A DNA stretch of 64,000 bases from Anthostomella pinea (taxonomy: Eukaryota; Ascomycota; Sordariomycetes; Xylariales; Xylariaceae), in NCBI GenBank assembly GCA_963556695.1, contig CAUWAG010000003.1, positions 8,494,001-8,558,000 on the forward strand, written 5' to 3'. Numbering within the stretch: position 1 is the first letter of the stretch; each line of letters begins with the position of its first letter. Of this stretch, positions 33,201-45,414 are shown one piece after another. Below the pieces are notes generated by a model that made no database searches, was not told the origin of the DNA, and worked only from the letters and a program-made list of their open reading frames with translations. Position numbers and translations under genes: made by a program.

Positions 33201-34959
33201 CTTCGAGGCTTTCGAGAAGTTCGTTCTTATCGGGTGGAGGGATAAGATGGGACCAATCATGACGACCAAGGCCCTGGACGCGTTGCAGGAGCGGGCATCG
33301 AAAAGGGTACCTGGAGACTTCGCTGATTTTGTCCACTTTCTGTTTGCAGACATGGCACCTCAGAATCGAAGGGCATTCACTGCTCTCATCAAGCTTCTGG
33401 CCGACCTGCTTGATGGTTGTGGGAATGACAGCGATAGAGGCGCATTGACGCTTGCATTTGCTCGACTTCTGGTCGACGACGGGACAGCCCATGAGTATAT
33501 TAACTTGCTCGACAAACTGGTTGAAGACTGTGATCGAATATTCGATGATGCGCCTGGCAGTTTTGCTGCGAGCTTGGTTCAGGGCGGGTCCATCTATGAC
33601 TCAATGAACTCGACAACCCGTGGTGGAAAGTCGCAGACTGGGTCGCTGACGTCCAATACATCTTCTCTGAGGAGAAAGCTTGGTTTCGATAACTTCTTGA
33701 TGCGACAAAACAGCAAGAACGATGCCGATCCTCGGTCATCAGTCTGGCGCAGTCTCAGCAAACACAACAGCAGAAATCCTGCGACAGGCGAGCCTTCAAG
33801 CTTGTCGAGGGCTACGGTCAACAGGACGAGATCTGTCGACATCTTCCAGTCCGGACCAAACAAGCTAAGGCGACCTGGCTCACGAGACAGGCCGCCGGTC
33901 GCTGGTGCTTTTGACGACACTTTTTCCCGACCTACCAGTTCGCAGAAGCTTGAAACAATCGGGGAACCTGATACTGAGGAGTCCATCTCGAAAGATGCGA
34001 GAAGGAAACGTCGAAGCTCGTTGTCTGACCTCAAGAGTCTGATGGCCGCCACTAGCCTTGAAGACGAAACTCTACAACCTCTTTCTCACGTGAAGGAGAC
34101 TTCAGAGAAATTCAATTCGAGCCCACGAATTCCGTCACCATCCAGAATCCCAGTCAGTCCAAAGTCGCAAAATCCGTCGAGCAACTCTTTCTTTCGCGCA
34201 TCGCGGCAAAATGAGATTCTTTTCACGGATCCATTTCAGACTGCGTCTCCGCCGAGTGTTCTTCAGACTGCGTCTCCGTCGAGTGTTCCTCGTAGGAAGG
34301 GACATCACAAAATGATGTCCACTTCGAGTATTCCAACGCTCAAAACCACGCGTGATACCGTGATAGAACCAGCGGAGTCGACTTCCCGGCCAGCGACCAG
34401 CCCCACGAAGGCACCTGGGAAGCTACGATTACAATCTCCGCAGAAACTTCGCGAGCGGCTTCAAGTGGAGAAGAAAGCGGTGGAGGATGTGGATGCCAAC
34501 CTGCAGTCGGAACTGTCAAAGATAACAGCCGATATGGCAAAGGTGAACTCGACCCTTCCTCGTACCGCGACGGTCGATATCAGAAAGCTGTCATCGAGTA
34601 TCCAAGCGCTCGAGGATCGTGTTCCAAAGCTCATCGCAAATCTCTCTGACCGTCAAGGACAACTGCAGAAGGACATGGACACGTCGCTAAAGGCAGCGGA
34701 GGCGAAGGTCAAGGCTATCGATCAGCTCTATAAGGAAGGCCAGGCAGAAAACGAGCTGCTGTACGAGAAGTTCAACAGCGAGTTGGGCAAGATTGTCAAG
34801 GCGCTCAAAGGAAAGGGGCGCGAAGACAAGGAAGAGCTGATAAGCAAGATGAAGGACTGCAGCGAAGAGACGGCGCGGGTCAAGAAGGAGAACGCGCGCC
34901 TTCGTCGCGAGATGATCAGTCTCCGGGCACTGGTCAAGGGGAACAACAACGACGCCTAG
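30299..34959 (+). CDS. RhoGEF (DH-domain) protein with PH-like region and long coiled-coil tail
   Basis: Two exons, 30299-32567 and 32621-34959, encode 1535 aa. The start is the ATG of MVRVTEELAL, which follows a good CGACCATGG context. A DH domain, which would load GTP onto Rho-family GTPases, covers about residues 245-470 (KIELRRKMAELVDTEERYV .. VIEPVQRLPRYSLVIDQI). A PH-like region follows (from about 490: RLIVAADF .. AGMFLLFADCVVVLKK). Residues about 885-1060 form a helical region of unknown type (EGPLVRLEQTFTGYMASL .. FEAFEKFVLIGWRDKM), which looks like a GAP-type or regulatory helical bundle. Then come a Ser-rich linker and a C-terminal coiled coil (about 1380-1530). A 27-nt tandem repeat (QTASPPSV / QTASPSSV) lies near 34235-34290. 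It probably acts in polarity or cytokinesis at the cortex. The sequence looks intact. Confidence 0.85.
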
Positions 34960-36441
34960 AGGGACGTCGGTCGGGCGGTCGAGGCGCTGGGGCGGCGGGC
35001 GTTTTGGTTGCTTTGGAACGTGGTCACGAAAATCATGAGGATTGTAACAAGGCGGGCGTCGTTGTATCAAGAGTTCGTCGCTGTTGGAATGGGCACTGTC
35101 TGTATTTGTAGGGATAGGCTGGCTGCCTACGGCTCGGAGTGGTTGGCCCTCTGTGGGCTTTAGAGTGCCCGGGCATGTGTAGAATGGTTGCATGTGTACA
35201 ATGGCTACATGGCTACATGAATCGAATGAATGATTTTGATTCAACCTGCCTGTCTGGTCTGATTCTCACAACTGCTTGTCTTAGGTACCTTCGATTTCCT
35301 CTCCGCTGCTCCATGGGTCATCGGTCGAGGACGCTGGCGAGCTCGACCTTTTCATCGACGCGTCCTTTGTCATAGCAGCCCGTCGTCAACACCCCAAACG
35401 GCCATCGGAACAGGCCGAAACCAACCGACTCGCTTAATCTGGAAGTGACGCGGATAGTCTAGAAGTCCCACGCATCGGCTGTCGTTGCATTGCGGCGCAT
35501 GATGCATCTGGGCCTCATGCGCTCTGGGCCCAAATGAGCAGGTCTGCTTGGCAATCCCGCGAGATTCAAGTTACCGGTAACCATAATTTATAGATGGGGT
35601 CAACACCTGCTGCTCCAACAACACCAACCTTGGAACTCCATGGGGCTGGGCCCAGATCCCCATGGATCCCCTCCCTCGGCATCGGAGCCGGACAGCGTCG
35701 CATCGGCGCCCTCAAGACCCAGCTGACGGGCGTCCATCTATGCTACGCCCTGCACCCAGAATTTTTATTGCATTCAAATCGACATCTCGGCGACGAGACC
35801 TGAGGTTGGCTTATCATGCTCACAGAGCGCCGCGGCTAGTCTGTTGCCGGCAGCTGCCTGCCAAGGGGCGCCGCTCACCCTGGCGGGCCTAACGTGCCCC
35901 GGAGTATACAACGACCTTCCGTTTCGCGTCCGAAATGGGCGTTGGAGTATGATATGAGGATATCGAGAGAAACATCAGCGGTGGACGGATGGCGGGCGGT
36001 CGGCTCCACACGGCTATGAGTTGGTGAGAGCCTTTGTAGCGCTGGGGATAGAGCTCCGTGCTGGCGATGCGGATACCGGCCGAAGAAGGGAGGTATCACC
36101 TTGCGCTTGGCATTGCCTCTATCCATCTCGAGAGCTGTGGTTTGGGGAATGGAGCAGCATGGCGGCGGTATATGTCTGAACGGGGAAGGCCATGAGTCTG
36201 GAGGTGGGCTTGGCTCTAACTTATCGCTCTGGACAGCGACGTTAGGGTTGGGGAATGGATGGTAGATGATATGCCGTCGGGATGGCGGGGAGTCGAAGAG
36301 AAGGAAGGGGTTCTGGAAGCTCAAGAGAACGTCGAGCAGCTCGTATAAAGTCGTCGTCGATCCCATCCCATCCCGACATCTCCCAGCCTGCACCTCACCA
36401 TCCCACGCCCACCTCCTTTCCAAGTACCAGCCACTGCCACC
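34960..36441. other. Intergenic stretch
   Basis: About 1.5 kb with only short unsupported frames. The right-hand 120 bp is the promoter and leader of the M43 protease. Confidence 0.5.
36344..36349 (+). promoter_or_regulatory. TATA box of the M43 protease gene
   Basis: TATAAA sits 98 bp upstream of the start codon, followed by a pyrimidine-rich leader (CATCCCATCCC) and a CCACCATGG start context. Spacing and context are typical of highly expressed secreted-protein genes in filamentous fungi. Confidence 0.55.
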
Positions 36442-37472
36442 ATGGTCTCCTCCAAGGTACTGGCCCTCGCAGCCCTGTCCGCCACCAGCGCGCTCGCGGC
36501 ACCCAGCCGCGGTAAGTTCGGCTGCGGCGCCGAGCCCACGCCCGAGCTCCTCGCCGCGGCCGAGCAGATGGCCGTGCAGGAGGCCGCCGGCAACACGTCG
36601 TTCAACGCCCTCGCCACCGTCGAGGTCGACGTGTACTTCCACGTCGTGGCATCCAGCACCGCGGTCGCGGACGGCTACGTTGCTGATAGCTCGCTGACGC
36701 GGCAGTTGAGTTTCATGAACTGTGGGTTTCTATCCCCAACCTGTTCCCCCTCCCCTTTTCACCTCCCTACCTTTCGCCCCATGTCTTTGCTTCTTCCCTA
36801 TAATAATAGACCGGCATGCGTTCATACTAATACGCGTAAAAAGCCGCCTACTCCCCCAACGGCATCCACTTCAACCTAGCCGGCACCGACCGCACCGTCA
36901 ACTCGGCCTGGGCGTCCGACGGCGCCGAAATAGCCATGAAGAAGACGCTCCGCAAGGGCGACTACAGCGCCCTGAACCTGTACTTCCTCAAGTCGCTCGG
37001 CGGCAACCTGGGCTACTGCTACTTCCCGGCCGCGGTGTCGTCGGGCTCCAACGCCTACTACCAGGACGGCTGCTCCATCCTGTCGTCGACGGTGCCCGGC
37101 GGCTCCGAGACGGGCTACAACCTCGGCGGCACCGTCGTCCACGAGGTCGGCCACTGGTTCGGCCTGTTCCACACGTTCCAGGGAAGCAGCTGCTCCGGGT
37201 CCGGTGACTCAGTCGCGGATACGCCACAGCAGCTGTCGGCTACTAGTGGGTGCCCGACTACGCGGGACTCGTGCCCCAATGTGGCTGGCGTGGACCCGAT
37301 CCATAACTATATGGATTACTCGACTGATGTCTGCTACGAGGAGTTCACGTGAGTAATTCCCTATCCCCCTTCAGTCTTTGTCGCTAGGTTGGGAACCGTG
37401 CGCTGACTTGGGACCTGCAGTGCTGGCCAGAAGACCAGAATGTTGAACATGTGGAGCCAGTACCGTGGTTAG
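36442..37472 (+). CDS. Secreted zinc metalloprotease, peptidase family M43
   Basis: Exons 36442-36721, 36844-37348 and 37421-37472 encode 278 aa. Residues 1-20 ([20 protein letters not shown]) form a signal peptide. The catalytic motif [11 protein letters not shown] at residues 193-203 has the HExxHxxGxxH pattern of metzincins, and the NYMDYS segment near 247 supplies the Met-turn. Several cysteine pairs ([30 protein letters not shown]) suggest disulphides. Length and motif order match fungal extracellular M43 proteases (MEP1-like), which are secreted and degrade host or environmental protein. The neighbour on the opposite strand encodes a small cysteine-rich secreted protein, so the pair may form a secretome hot spot. 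The first intron is long (122 nt) with an ACTAATA branch site and an unusual AAAAAG acceptor. Confidence 0.93.
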
Positions 37473-37740
37473 GTGTGCCTTGCTCGGGCGAAGGGTGTTG
37501 AGTTATGGGAGCTGTGCATGATAGGGCATGGGCTGGGGTAGAAGATGAGGCTATGAATACATCGTCACCTATTGCAGCACCATCATGTCCCAGCCGCGGC
37601 CTTCGGGTCTCCCGCTCCTTCCTGATCAGATGGTCCATTTCGTTAAACGCAGATGGTGACAGGTAGTAGGGTTGTTATCGCAAGCCGAAGAGGGTGTGTC
37701 GAACCAAAGAAGAGCGCAGCACAGCAGACCGACGCCAGAC

Positions 37741-38153
37741 TCAGGAAGGACAGCGAATCAAACAGTCAGTAGGCCAGTCGCTGTAGTACTTGCATCCAGC
37801 CGTGTCGCTCGCCTGGATATCGTTCGGGTCGAGTCCGCACATGCTGGCATAGACCATCTGCTCGCCGGCCCGGCATTCGACCTGGGCCAAGATGAGTTAG
37901 TACGCGCCCGATACAAAATAAACCGAAGTCATGTAATTCACGAATCACATCAAATGAGGAGGAGGTGCTTGGAGTCGATGCTCACCTTGATACCATCGGG
38001 CGTGCAACCTTCGGTGTGGTTGTTGCAGGGGCTGTGGATCTGCCCAGTCCAGCAGGAACCTATCGAGCGGCGCTCTGCTCCAGGGGAGGGCAGCGCGGTG
38101 GCCAGCGATGTGGCGAGGGCGACGACCGCGGTGATGGAGGTTGAGAGCTTCAT
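37741..38153 (-). CDS. Small cysteine-rich secreted protein (effector-like)
   Basis: Two exons, 38153-37986 and 37881-37741, give 102 aa. The intron starts GTGAGC and has a perfect TACTAAC branch site before CAG. Residues 1-20 (MKLSTSITAVVALATSLATA) are a signal peptide; a short ALPSPGAERR segment could be a pro-sequence with Kex2-like RR cleavage. The mature part (about 72 aa) contains eight cysteines, enough for four disulphides, in the order SCW, PCN, GCT, ECR, MCG, GCK, DCL, RCP. Such proteins are typical secreted effectors or antimicrobial-type proteins of fungi; no family is recognised. The stop lies 269 bp from the stop of the convergent M43 protease gene. The function is unknown and host-directed action is inference. 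Confidence 0.78.
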
Positions 38154-39227
38154 GTTGGTGTTTGTGGGGGTTTGATGTTTGGCTGTTGCGAATGGTGAGG
38201 GATGGTGGTTGACTGGTGAGGGATGATGGTTGACTGATTGTTTGCAGTATCATGAGAGAAGCTGTTTGAAAGCGATGCGGTGTTGGGTTTTATACTTGCA
38301 GCAAAGTTTCTCCAGAAGTTTGCCTCAATTTTGTACCCAACAAGGTCCAACTTGTACCTCGATATGTACTGTCGGACTGCTCTTTTGGGTGGGTACCATC
38401 CATGGGAGTCGGTCTGTCTCGTTTGAGTTTGCTTCGAAATTAGGGGGACTTACTGGTGCTATTGTGAAAGCAAACATACCAGCGTACCTCTTGAGCTACT
38501 CACTACTCGAGTCATTCTTCCGTGTCCGATGGGTAGATACTCCACACAGATGAGGATCTTAGCAGCACTGGGGCAGTTTGAGTCTGTTGAAGGGGACACA
38601 GTCGTCTTCATCTCATCGTTGATGCTTCCCCCACTCCGGTCCACCTGATGGTGTAATGAGAGGCTTCATGTTTGCCGCTTCATATTTGCCGCATGTCCTG
38701 TCTCTATGCCGTATCCAGAAATCTGATGCGTTTGCCTCTCCAGAAGCGGAAGTCACGTCATGTTCCAAACGACTTTGATTCCGAGCTCTGCGTGTGACAC
38801 ATCTGCCTGGGCCTGTGGACGCCATGGTTAAGGTTATTGTGGATGGAGATGATTTGTAGCTCAGGGGGTCTGCTTCTTGTTGAGGAGAGCACTGTCGCTG
38901 TGGAGGACGGGGATGAGGACAAGGTACCATGAGAAAGCTACGTTATTATATCCTATAAAGCGAGAAGCCACGGTCACCAGCCGCACATGTCTGTTACTAC
39001 GGTACGAGCCACACAGATTCATCAGCCCTTCCCTGCCCTCAGGTGACTCAAGATGGCGATCCTGTACATCCCTCTTCGAGAAACTCACAGATAGTTTTAG
39101 GAATGGACGCTGGATCGGGGTGCTCGGCTCCTTGCTTTTCCCGGTCTCGTCCTGGTTTCACCCTTGGCCATATATCTTATTCCGTATATCTGCACTCCTA
39201 ATGACTTCTGATGGGGATCATTATAGT
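38154..39227. other. Intergenic stretch
   Basis: Apart from the TATA box near 38290, nothing is supported. Short frames on both strands lack domain content. Confidence 0.45.
38288..38294 (-). promoter_or_regulatory. TATA box of the cysteine-rich secreted protein
   Basis: TATAAAA on the minus strand, about 135 bp upstream of the start codon. The leader between them carries repeated short words (ACTGGT / ATGGTTGACTG) in two near-copies at about 38205-38235. Confidence 0.5.
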
Positions 39228-39451
39228 TACACTCAGCCCTCATGAGTCTCCGTACGTACCATTATGGAGAATTCCAGATCACACACAAATGGAAATCTGG
39301 GAATACTGTAATAAGCAGACAGCAACAAGCAGCTTTGATTTGATACGCCACTTTTAATGCTTATTCATGGTGCTTATTCCGAATCCATGAATGCACCGTT
39401 TAAACGTTTGCTGGATGGGTGGTGTACGGAGACATATGGGGGCTCAGTGTA
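39228..39451. mobile_element. Foldback MITE, copy 6 (224 bp)
   Basis: Left end TACACTCAGCCCTCATGAGT and right end ACATATGGGGGCTCAGTGTA are TA-bounded inverted repeats. The interior has TAATAAGCAG / AATGCTTATTC / GTGCTTATTCC, the shared palindromic core. Confidence 0.9.
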
Positions 39452-40089
39452 CTCGGTAACTGAGGCGATGCTGAGATGAACATTGCTGGAATCTTATACT
39501 CAATGTCTTCCGCACTGCTCCTCTACACGTCTATTCACACTCCTGAACCTGTCCTGCCATAGTATTGATTAACACGCGTGCGTACTTCTTATATACTTTA
39601 CATTATTACCAATAAAGCAACCCATGTAGCTAGCCGTACGACGTCTCGGCGATGGCGGTATCCACCGTCACATTCACAAGGCTTCACCTCGAGGTCAATG
39701 GTTCGCCGTTCTAGACGTGCCTTTGGCCATTGTTGAAAGACATCAGCACAAGCTTGGGCATGATATCAGCAGCTTTGACCCATCCCATTATGGGATGAAT
39801 GGTTGACGCGGGTCCTCGAGCCGGTCTGTGCTTGTTCCTTTTCAATATAATAGGGGGACCCACGACCCGAGCTTCACTGCCAACCTCCATCTTCCCTTCT
39901 CTCTCCTTGTAAAACCTCCATCCTCCATCTTTCTCCAAAACCACTTCGTCACATCAGCTTCAGCCTACTCAACCATGAGCTACTAGCACAATCAGTCGAC
40001 CTACGCAGCTCCCCAACCACGTTCGTACCCCCTTTGCCAGTATCAAGCCACGTCAACTTACAATCACAAGCTGCAACTACCCTGCTAGC
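39452..40089. other. Promoter region of the coiled-coil gene
   Basis: Contains a CAATATAATAGG sequence near 39843 that could act as a TATA element, followed by a pyrimidine-rich leader (CTTCCCTTCTCTCTCC). A four-codon upstream frame begins at 39975. Confidence 0.4.
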
Positions 40090-41375
40090 ATGCCTTCCCT
40101 ACTTGTCAGCACCGCCAGGATGGAGAGAGAGCTCGAGATGAAGGAGCGCCACAAGACGGAGGACATGTCCGACGAGATGGATCAGGCCCCCGACGCCAAC
40201 AACACGGAGAGCACTGACCAAACCATCGACTGCTCGACTGGCGAGATTAAGCGCATGCAGCGCATGAAGGAGAAGCAGCTGGACACCGACCTCCTGGCGC
40301 TTGCGATCGGAGAAAAGGAACTTAACAACAAGATGAAGGAGTTCATCGACGAGGAAGTCAAGCTGGCAAACTACAGCAAACAGCTACACGCCGAAGAGAG
40401 AGTCCTTATCCTCCAGCAGAGAAACATGGATAGAGAAGAGCTGAGAGCCATGAATGGCAATGCTAAGCTATCGATCGAGAAGCTGATGCTTGAAAACGAG
40501 AAGGTCTCTCTCCGCCACAAGAGACTGGAACTCGAACTCAAGATCATGACACTCAACAACGAGCGAAATAAACAGGCGAACGAAAGCTCAGACTCGAAAA
40601 CGAGGAGCTGAAGCTGAAGAATGAAGCGACGAGCCTCGAAATCGAGGACCTGGCACTCCGCACGAAGGAGACACGCGACTCTGAGCAAGACACGAAAGAC
40701 TCCGGTCTCACCGGCAAACAGCCCGGCACAATGGACATTGCCCAAGGCGGGGGTCCCGACATTTCCTGGTCCACACTTTACCACCAGAACCCCTCCGGCG
40801 TCAAGCACCTAGAGGAGACGCATGTCGTCCCTGCTGCTAGAACGAAGCTTGAGACGATGCTGACGAATGAGGTGGAGCTTGTGCAACAGCTTTATCTGGA
40901 AGGCTTCCCTGAGTCCTTGAGCAAGGCAGTCGAGGAGAAGAACGATAGCGACTGGGAAAACTACGTCGGCCTGAATGTGGCGCCCCTCGACACGTCCTCC
41001 AGTCCGCATCAACCCCAAGCCGTCTACCTCGTCATGCATCACGCTTTCAACCAAGCGGACAAGGACGAGAATGACTTCGCTTTTGAAGACGTCACCAGCA
41101 GCGAGGTTGTGGGATGCTACCAGAGCAAATACGCAGCCAACATCCGAGTGATGGAGTATTCCTCGGACCACTACATGATGGCGGATGCGATGTGGAACTA
41201 CATAGGTGATGCCCAAGACAGGACGCAGAAGGAGTGGAACATGGTCGCTGATGACCTTCTGCACATTTACTACTACTTTCCTTACATGTGCCACAAGTTC
41301 TTCGCCACCAAAGTTGACGTCAAGTTCTCGGGCTTCCATGGTGGCTTGGACGTTGCGGTGCCTGCCCACCGCTAG
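40090..41375 (+). pseudogene. Coiled-coil protein gene split by a 1-nt frameshift
   Basis: The first frame (40090-40611) encodes a charged coiled coil (KRMQRMKEKQLDTDLLALAI .. LMLENEKVSLRHKRLELELK) and then stops in the sequence SDSKTRS. The next frame continues the same heptad pattern without a break (RLENEELKLKNEATSLEIED) and runs to 41375 through a globular-looking C-terminal part (about 200 aa, with VYLVMHHAFNQADKDEND and YYYFPYMCHKFFATKVDV). The switch point is the AAA at 40583-40585; one more A would restore a single frame of about 428 codons. This could be a real mutation or a sequencing error in a homopolymer. No family is recognised. No intron at the junction keeps both halves. Confidence 0.6.
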
Positions 41376-42240
41376 GGGTGCCCTGTATCAGGAACGAAGC
41401 AGGATTTGGCTTCGTGGGCATGGGATATATGGTGGAAGAGAAGGGAGTGAACGGAATTGCTTTGCTGGTCTGAGTTTCCCTGCGTATCTCTAATAATCTG
41501 GCATCTTCTCATGCGAGATGCTCCTAGCATAAAGATGGTGGTTGCCGGTAGCGCACTCGCAGCATGCGAATCAGTCAATATATCCTGATTAATATCCGCA
41601 ATGTTTCTGACGAGTTTGGCATGTCAAGATACCCGACTCTATGCCATGCGTTCAACTTATGAATAATCCAGGCCTCATACCCATAAGACTTCCAATCCCT
41701 AACAAGACCCTTCAGTTTCTTTGCCAGTCCTTTATGAAGTGATGTGATTATCGGCCCGGTTACTCACCAAGTTGTGCACCTAATTTATGAAAGCCATGCG
41801 GTTGAAACTTCGGTCCACTGGTTGCTAGACCAATTAGGTATCCCCCACCTTGTCGGCGCGGTGGGCATCTTCTCAGTCACTCAGATCGCATGGGGCCTTA
41901 CATCGTCATGTCAACTGCCACACTAGGCCTCCCATCATCCACCATCCACCCTCCATCATCCATCCACCCCTCGCATCAGCGAACCTGATGCTCCCCTCAT
42001 TCCCATTCGGCTCTCTCATCCAACCGCAAGCCCTCTTCCCAGAAATGCAGATCATCATATCATCCGCGGGCGCGGAGGCCGGAACCAGCGCCCTCGGTAT
42101 CATCGCCCTCGGAGCCAGCCCCTTGATCAGCGCCTTCGGAATCAACCTCAAGCAGCGACCCCATCAATCCAATCAACTCGACCAATCCGAAAAACTTGTC
42201 AAGCTTAAGTCAAGCAAGCTTAACGTACCTTGTTAATTTG
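41376..42240. other. Transition from gene space to the AT-rich block
   Basis: No supported gene. Around 41930-41965 there is a run of CATCATCCACC-type repeats. The sequence at 42153-42172 reappears inverted at the far side of the AT-rich block. Confidence 0.4.
42153..42172 (+). repeat. Left member of a 20-bp inverted repeat bounding the AT-rich block
   Basis: The 20-nt word beginning CAGCGACCCCATC occurs here and, as its exact reverse complement, at 46763-46782. Neighbouring bases (AACTTG, AAGCTTAAGTCAAG-like words) are also partly shared in inverted form. The pair bounds the AT-rich region. Confidence 0.8.
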
Positions 42241-42986
42241 ATAAGGCTATTTAAAACTTGACTTGAGTATAAAGGTATTAAATCGGGTAGATTTTTTCCG
42301 ATAAGAAGCAAGGCAAGGTTGAATAAAGACATTACGTACTTGTTATTATTTATATTATATTTAAAATCAATACTAGTAATAATATTTATGCTTTTAAGGG
42401 TTTAAAAACGCCGTAGTTAACCTTGTATACTATTGTTTATAAGTAACTGTTTTATCCGAAATAATTTATACAGTTAAACGAGGCTTTTACTTTTTAACAG
42501 CATTTCCTTTTAAAGGATTCGTGCTGTTTAAAAATCATTAAAAATTGCTTATAACGAAATTTATACCTTTAAACATTTCAAAAGCTATAGCTAGCTTTAT
42601 ATAATATTATTTAGTAATGAATATTTTTCTAAAAATAAAAAATTAATAGCGTAATTAAAATTTAAATATAGATTTAATCTTTCTTTTCAAGTTAAACGTT
42701 TAACGTTAGTTTAAATTAAAATTAAACGCTTAACTTACAAAAAATCAACATTTAAATTATTAAATAACTTCGCTATTATAAAAAAAAATTCCGTATATAT
42801 AGTCTTAAGAGTATTTATATAGTCAGAAAAAAATAAGTAGCCGGAAATAAGTAAAAAAGAAAGGAACAAAGGCACGTAATTAATAGAAAGACACGCTTTA
42901 TATATATATCGCGATAAAATAGTGTTATTCATATGTTCGTTGGTTTTTTTAATAAATTCGAGCGAATTAGCTTTTTTAAGCTGATT

Positions 42987-43162
42987 TGACACACGTCACC
43001 AGGGAGACCCACTGTAAGTGTGTGCCCTAGCCAATCAGGTGGCGGCTAGATAGATAAGATAAGGAGGGACTGCTACCATATATAGTGGCAGCCCTCACCT
43101 AGCTAGCTAGACAACCAACCCACGCACAACAACATATTCGACCCCCTTACTTGCTCGCTTCA
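42987..43162. mobile_element. Solo LTR, 176 bp, with 5-bp target duplication
   Basis: A GC-normal island that begins TGACACACGTC and ends GCTCGCTTCA, giving the TG..CA ends of an LTR. The five bases on each side are identical (TGATT at 42982-42986 and at 43163-43167), as expected for an integrase-made duplication. A TATATAGTGG box near 43078 fits an LTR promoter. No internal retrotransposon sequence is attached, so this is a solo LTR left by recombination. Confidence 0.8.
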
Positions 43163-44937
43163 TGATTATTAAAAAAACGTTCGTCTTTAAAGCAAATCAT
43201 AAGCAATATATAGTTTTATAACTATATAGAAATAACCTTAATTTTGAACGTAAGTATTTATAAAGTTGTTCATTTTAATTAGTTGTAGAAAGACGAAATA
43301 ACGGGATTTTCTTCGAATAAAAATTATGAAAAAAAAATCTCTGTGATAAAGGAAAATACTTAAACACATATAAATAAAGGTAGGAATAAATAGCAGGGTA
43401 GTAAGGTTACGTACTTTTATTACTATAAATAACGCGTATTTTTATTACTTTTTTTCAAAAACTTTAATTTTTAATGTATATAACAAAGAATTCGTTTGTT
43501 ATAGCTTTAATTAACAGGTTTAAGTATAGTGAAAGGGCACGCTTTATATATTCAAAGCGGTAAAATCGTCCGATTAAAAAAGCGGTTATCAAATAAAAAT
43601 GTTAACGTTATTCACTTTCGATTTTTATTATAAATTTAACCGAATTAATTCTTTTCAAACTAGATAAGACTAGTTACGAATGAAAGCAATATATATTCAT
43701 TATCATATATAACATAATAAAATTACACGATTAAAAAAGCGGTTAAAGAAAGTGTTATTATTATTTGCTTTTAATTATTATTATAAGTTTAATCAAGTCA
43801 GTTTTAATCGAAATTAGTATAATCTTTTATACGTTTAATATTAAGCACGCTTATTATAATGTTCAATTATTATAACTTTTTTACGTCGTTATTAAATTAA
43901 TATTTAAGGTATTATGTCGCTTTTAACGTATTAACTTAAATATTATAACGTTAGTAAGTAATTGTTAGCTGATATTAATTAAATACGTGATTATATTCTA
44001 TTAATATGACTAGGATAACAAAGATATTAAGCGCTATTTAACTTAAGCGAGAGTATTATTTTTAATAATCTTTTTATTATATAGGAACTTTATTTTTAAG
44101 CTTATAGCTAGTTTTTTATATAACTAGATATTTTTTAAGTTGTTGCTTTTATTTTCGGCTTCATTATCTTTAAAAAATAGCCGTATTTATTAAATATAAT
44201 ACCAATAAAAGCCTTTTTTTAAAGCGATAAAGATTAAAATAGCGCTGTAATAATCTTGTTATATACGTTGTTATTCTTTAAATAAGCATATATACCTCTT
44301 TAATAAACATATATTTACTTTTTTACCTTTTTTACTAAAAATAAATCTTTCTTTTAAATGCCTTTAAATGCTTTCTTAAATAAAGTATAATAACTGCTTA
44401 ATAAGTTGTATTTATCGAACGATTTACAATATATTTATAACTTTACGTACGCACGTTTAAAACTATCTTATAACTATTTAAAGCCTTTTTCAAAGCCTTT
44501 TTCAAAGCCTTTTCAAGTTTACTTTACTTTTATTAAAACCTCTTTGTTACTTATACATGTTTAAATGAACCTATGCTTTTAAGCCTCGTATTATCAGCTT
44601 TTTTCCACTTTAAATCTATTAGTTAAAAGTATAAAGGTTATATTTAAACCACGTTTATTAGCTTAACAGCAACATTATAAGAAAAGCATTATTTAAATTA
44701 CTCTTTTACAAGGTTATTAGCTACTATATATAATATAATATAATATAACTTGTATAAGAACCCAATTTTTTAACGAGATTAAACCTTATTAAACGGTTAC
44801 GAAAATAATCCGTTACTTTTTTTATTAGAGCCATTATATTTAATAGCTTTACCTTAATAAAATATCCTTTAATTTATAAATATACGCTTAATTTTCAACG
44901 TTAAAATTAAGATATATTCTTATTTATATATTATTAT

Positions 44938-45140
44938 TGTTGGATCGATGCGATTTCACATTTCAACCATCCATATCAAACCCACATGTATGATTAGATA
45001 AAAGATTAGATACCGGGTTGCGAGGTCACTTAGCCAGACCTTTAGGTCCAGCTTGACCTCCTAATCCAACCTATCAGCAACATCATGACCTTGACCCAAT
45101 ACTCGAGTATTATGATTGATCCGTCAAGCCTGTTCCAACA
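44938..45140 (+). mobile_element. Solo LTR, 203 bp, first of an inverted pair
   Basis: Begins TGTTGGATCGATG and ends GCCTGTTCCAACA, so each end has the TGTTGGA / TCCAACA form. Flanking pentamers are ATTAT and ACTAT, one difference. It is GC-normal although surrounded by AT-rich DNA. The second copy lies at 45901-46103 in reverse orientation. Confidence 0.75.
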
Positions 45141-45257
45141 ACTATTATTATTTCGCCGCGCAAACTTATAAAAATAGTTAGTAATATGCTTGAATATTAA
45201 CAAGTTAAAAGCATTTTTTAACCCCGAATTTTACCGTATATGGTTATAAACCTTACC

Positions 45258-45414
45258 TGTGACGGAACGCTCACTATAACCACTATGCCACGGCTGTTCT
45301 TCTGAAAAGGATGTCGAATATCAAGCGTGGCAGCTTGACATTTAATGGTGGTATATATACTCATGTCCGGGCTCCAAGACTTACCACATGGGCTACCTGT
45401 ACCAGACCATGATA
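45258..45414. mobile_element. GC-normal LTR-like island (ends uncertain)
   Basis: Starts TGTGACGGAACGCTC and contains a TATATATAC promoter-like box near 45353. It stands out from its AT-rich surroundings. Flanks TTACC and TTAAC are similar but not identical, and the right end is TA rather than CA, so the borders are tentative. Confidence 0.4.

Noticed and set aside
42735..42992. 85-codon minus-strand frame in the AT-rich block
   Set aside because: Chance frame in very AT-rich DNA, rich in N, K, I, L and F codons.
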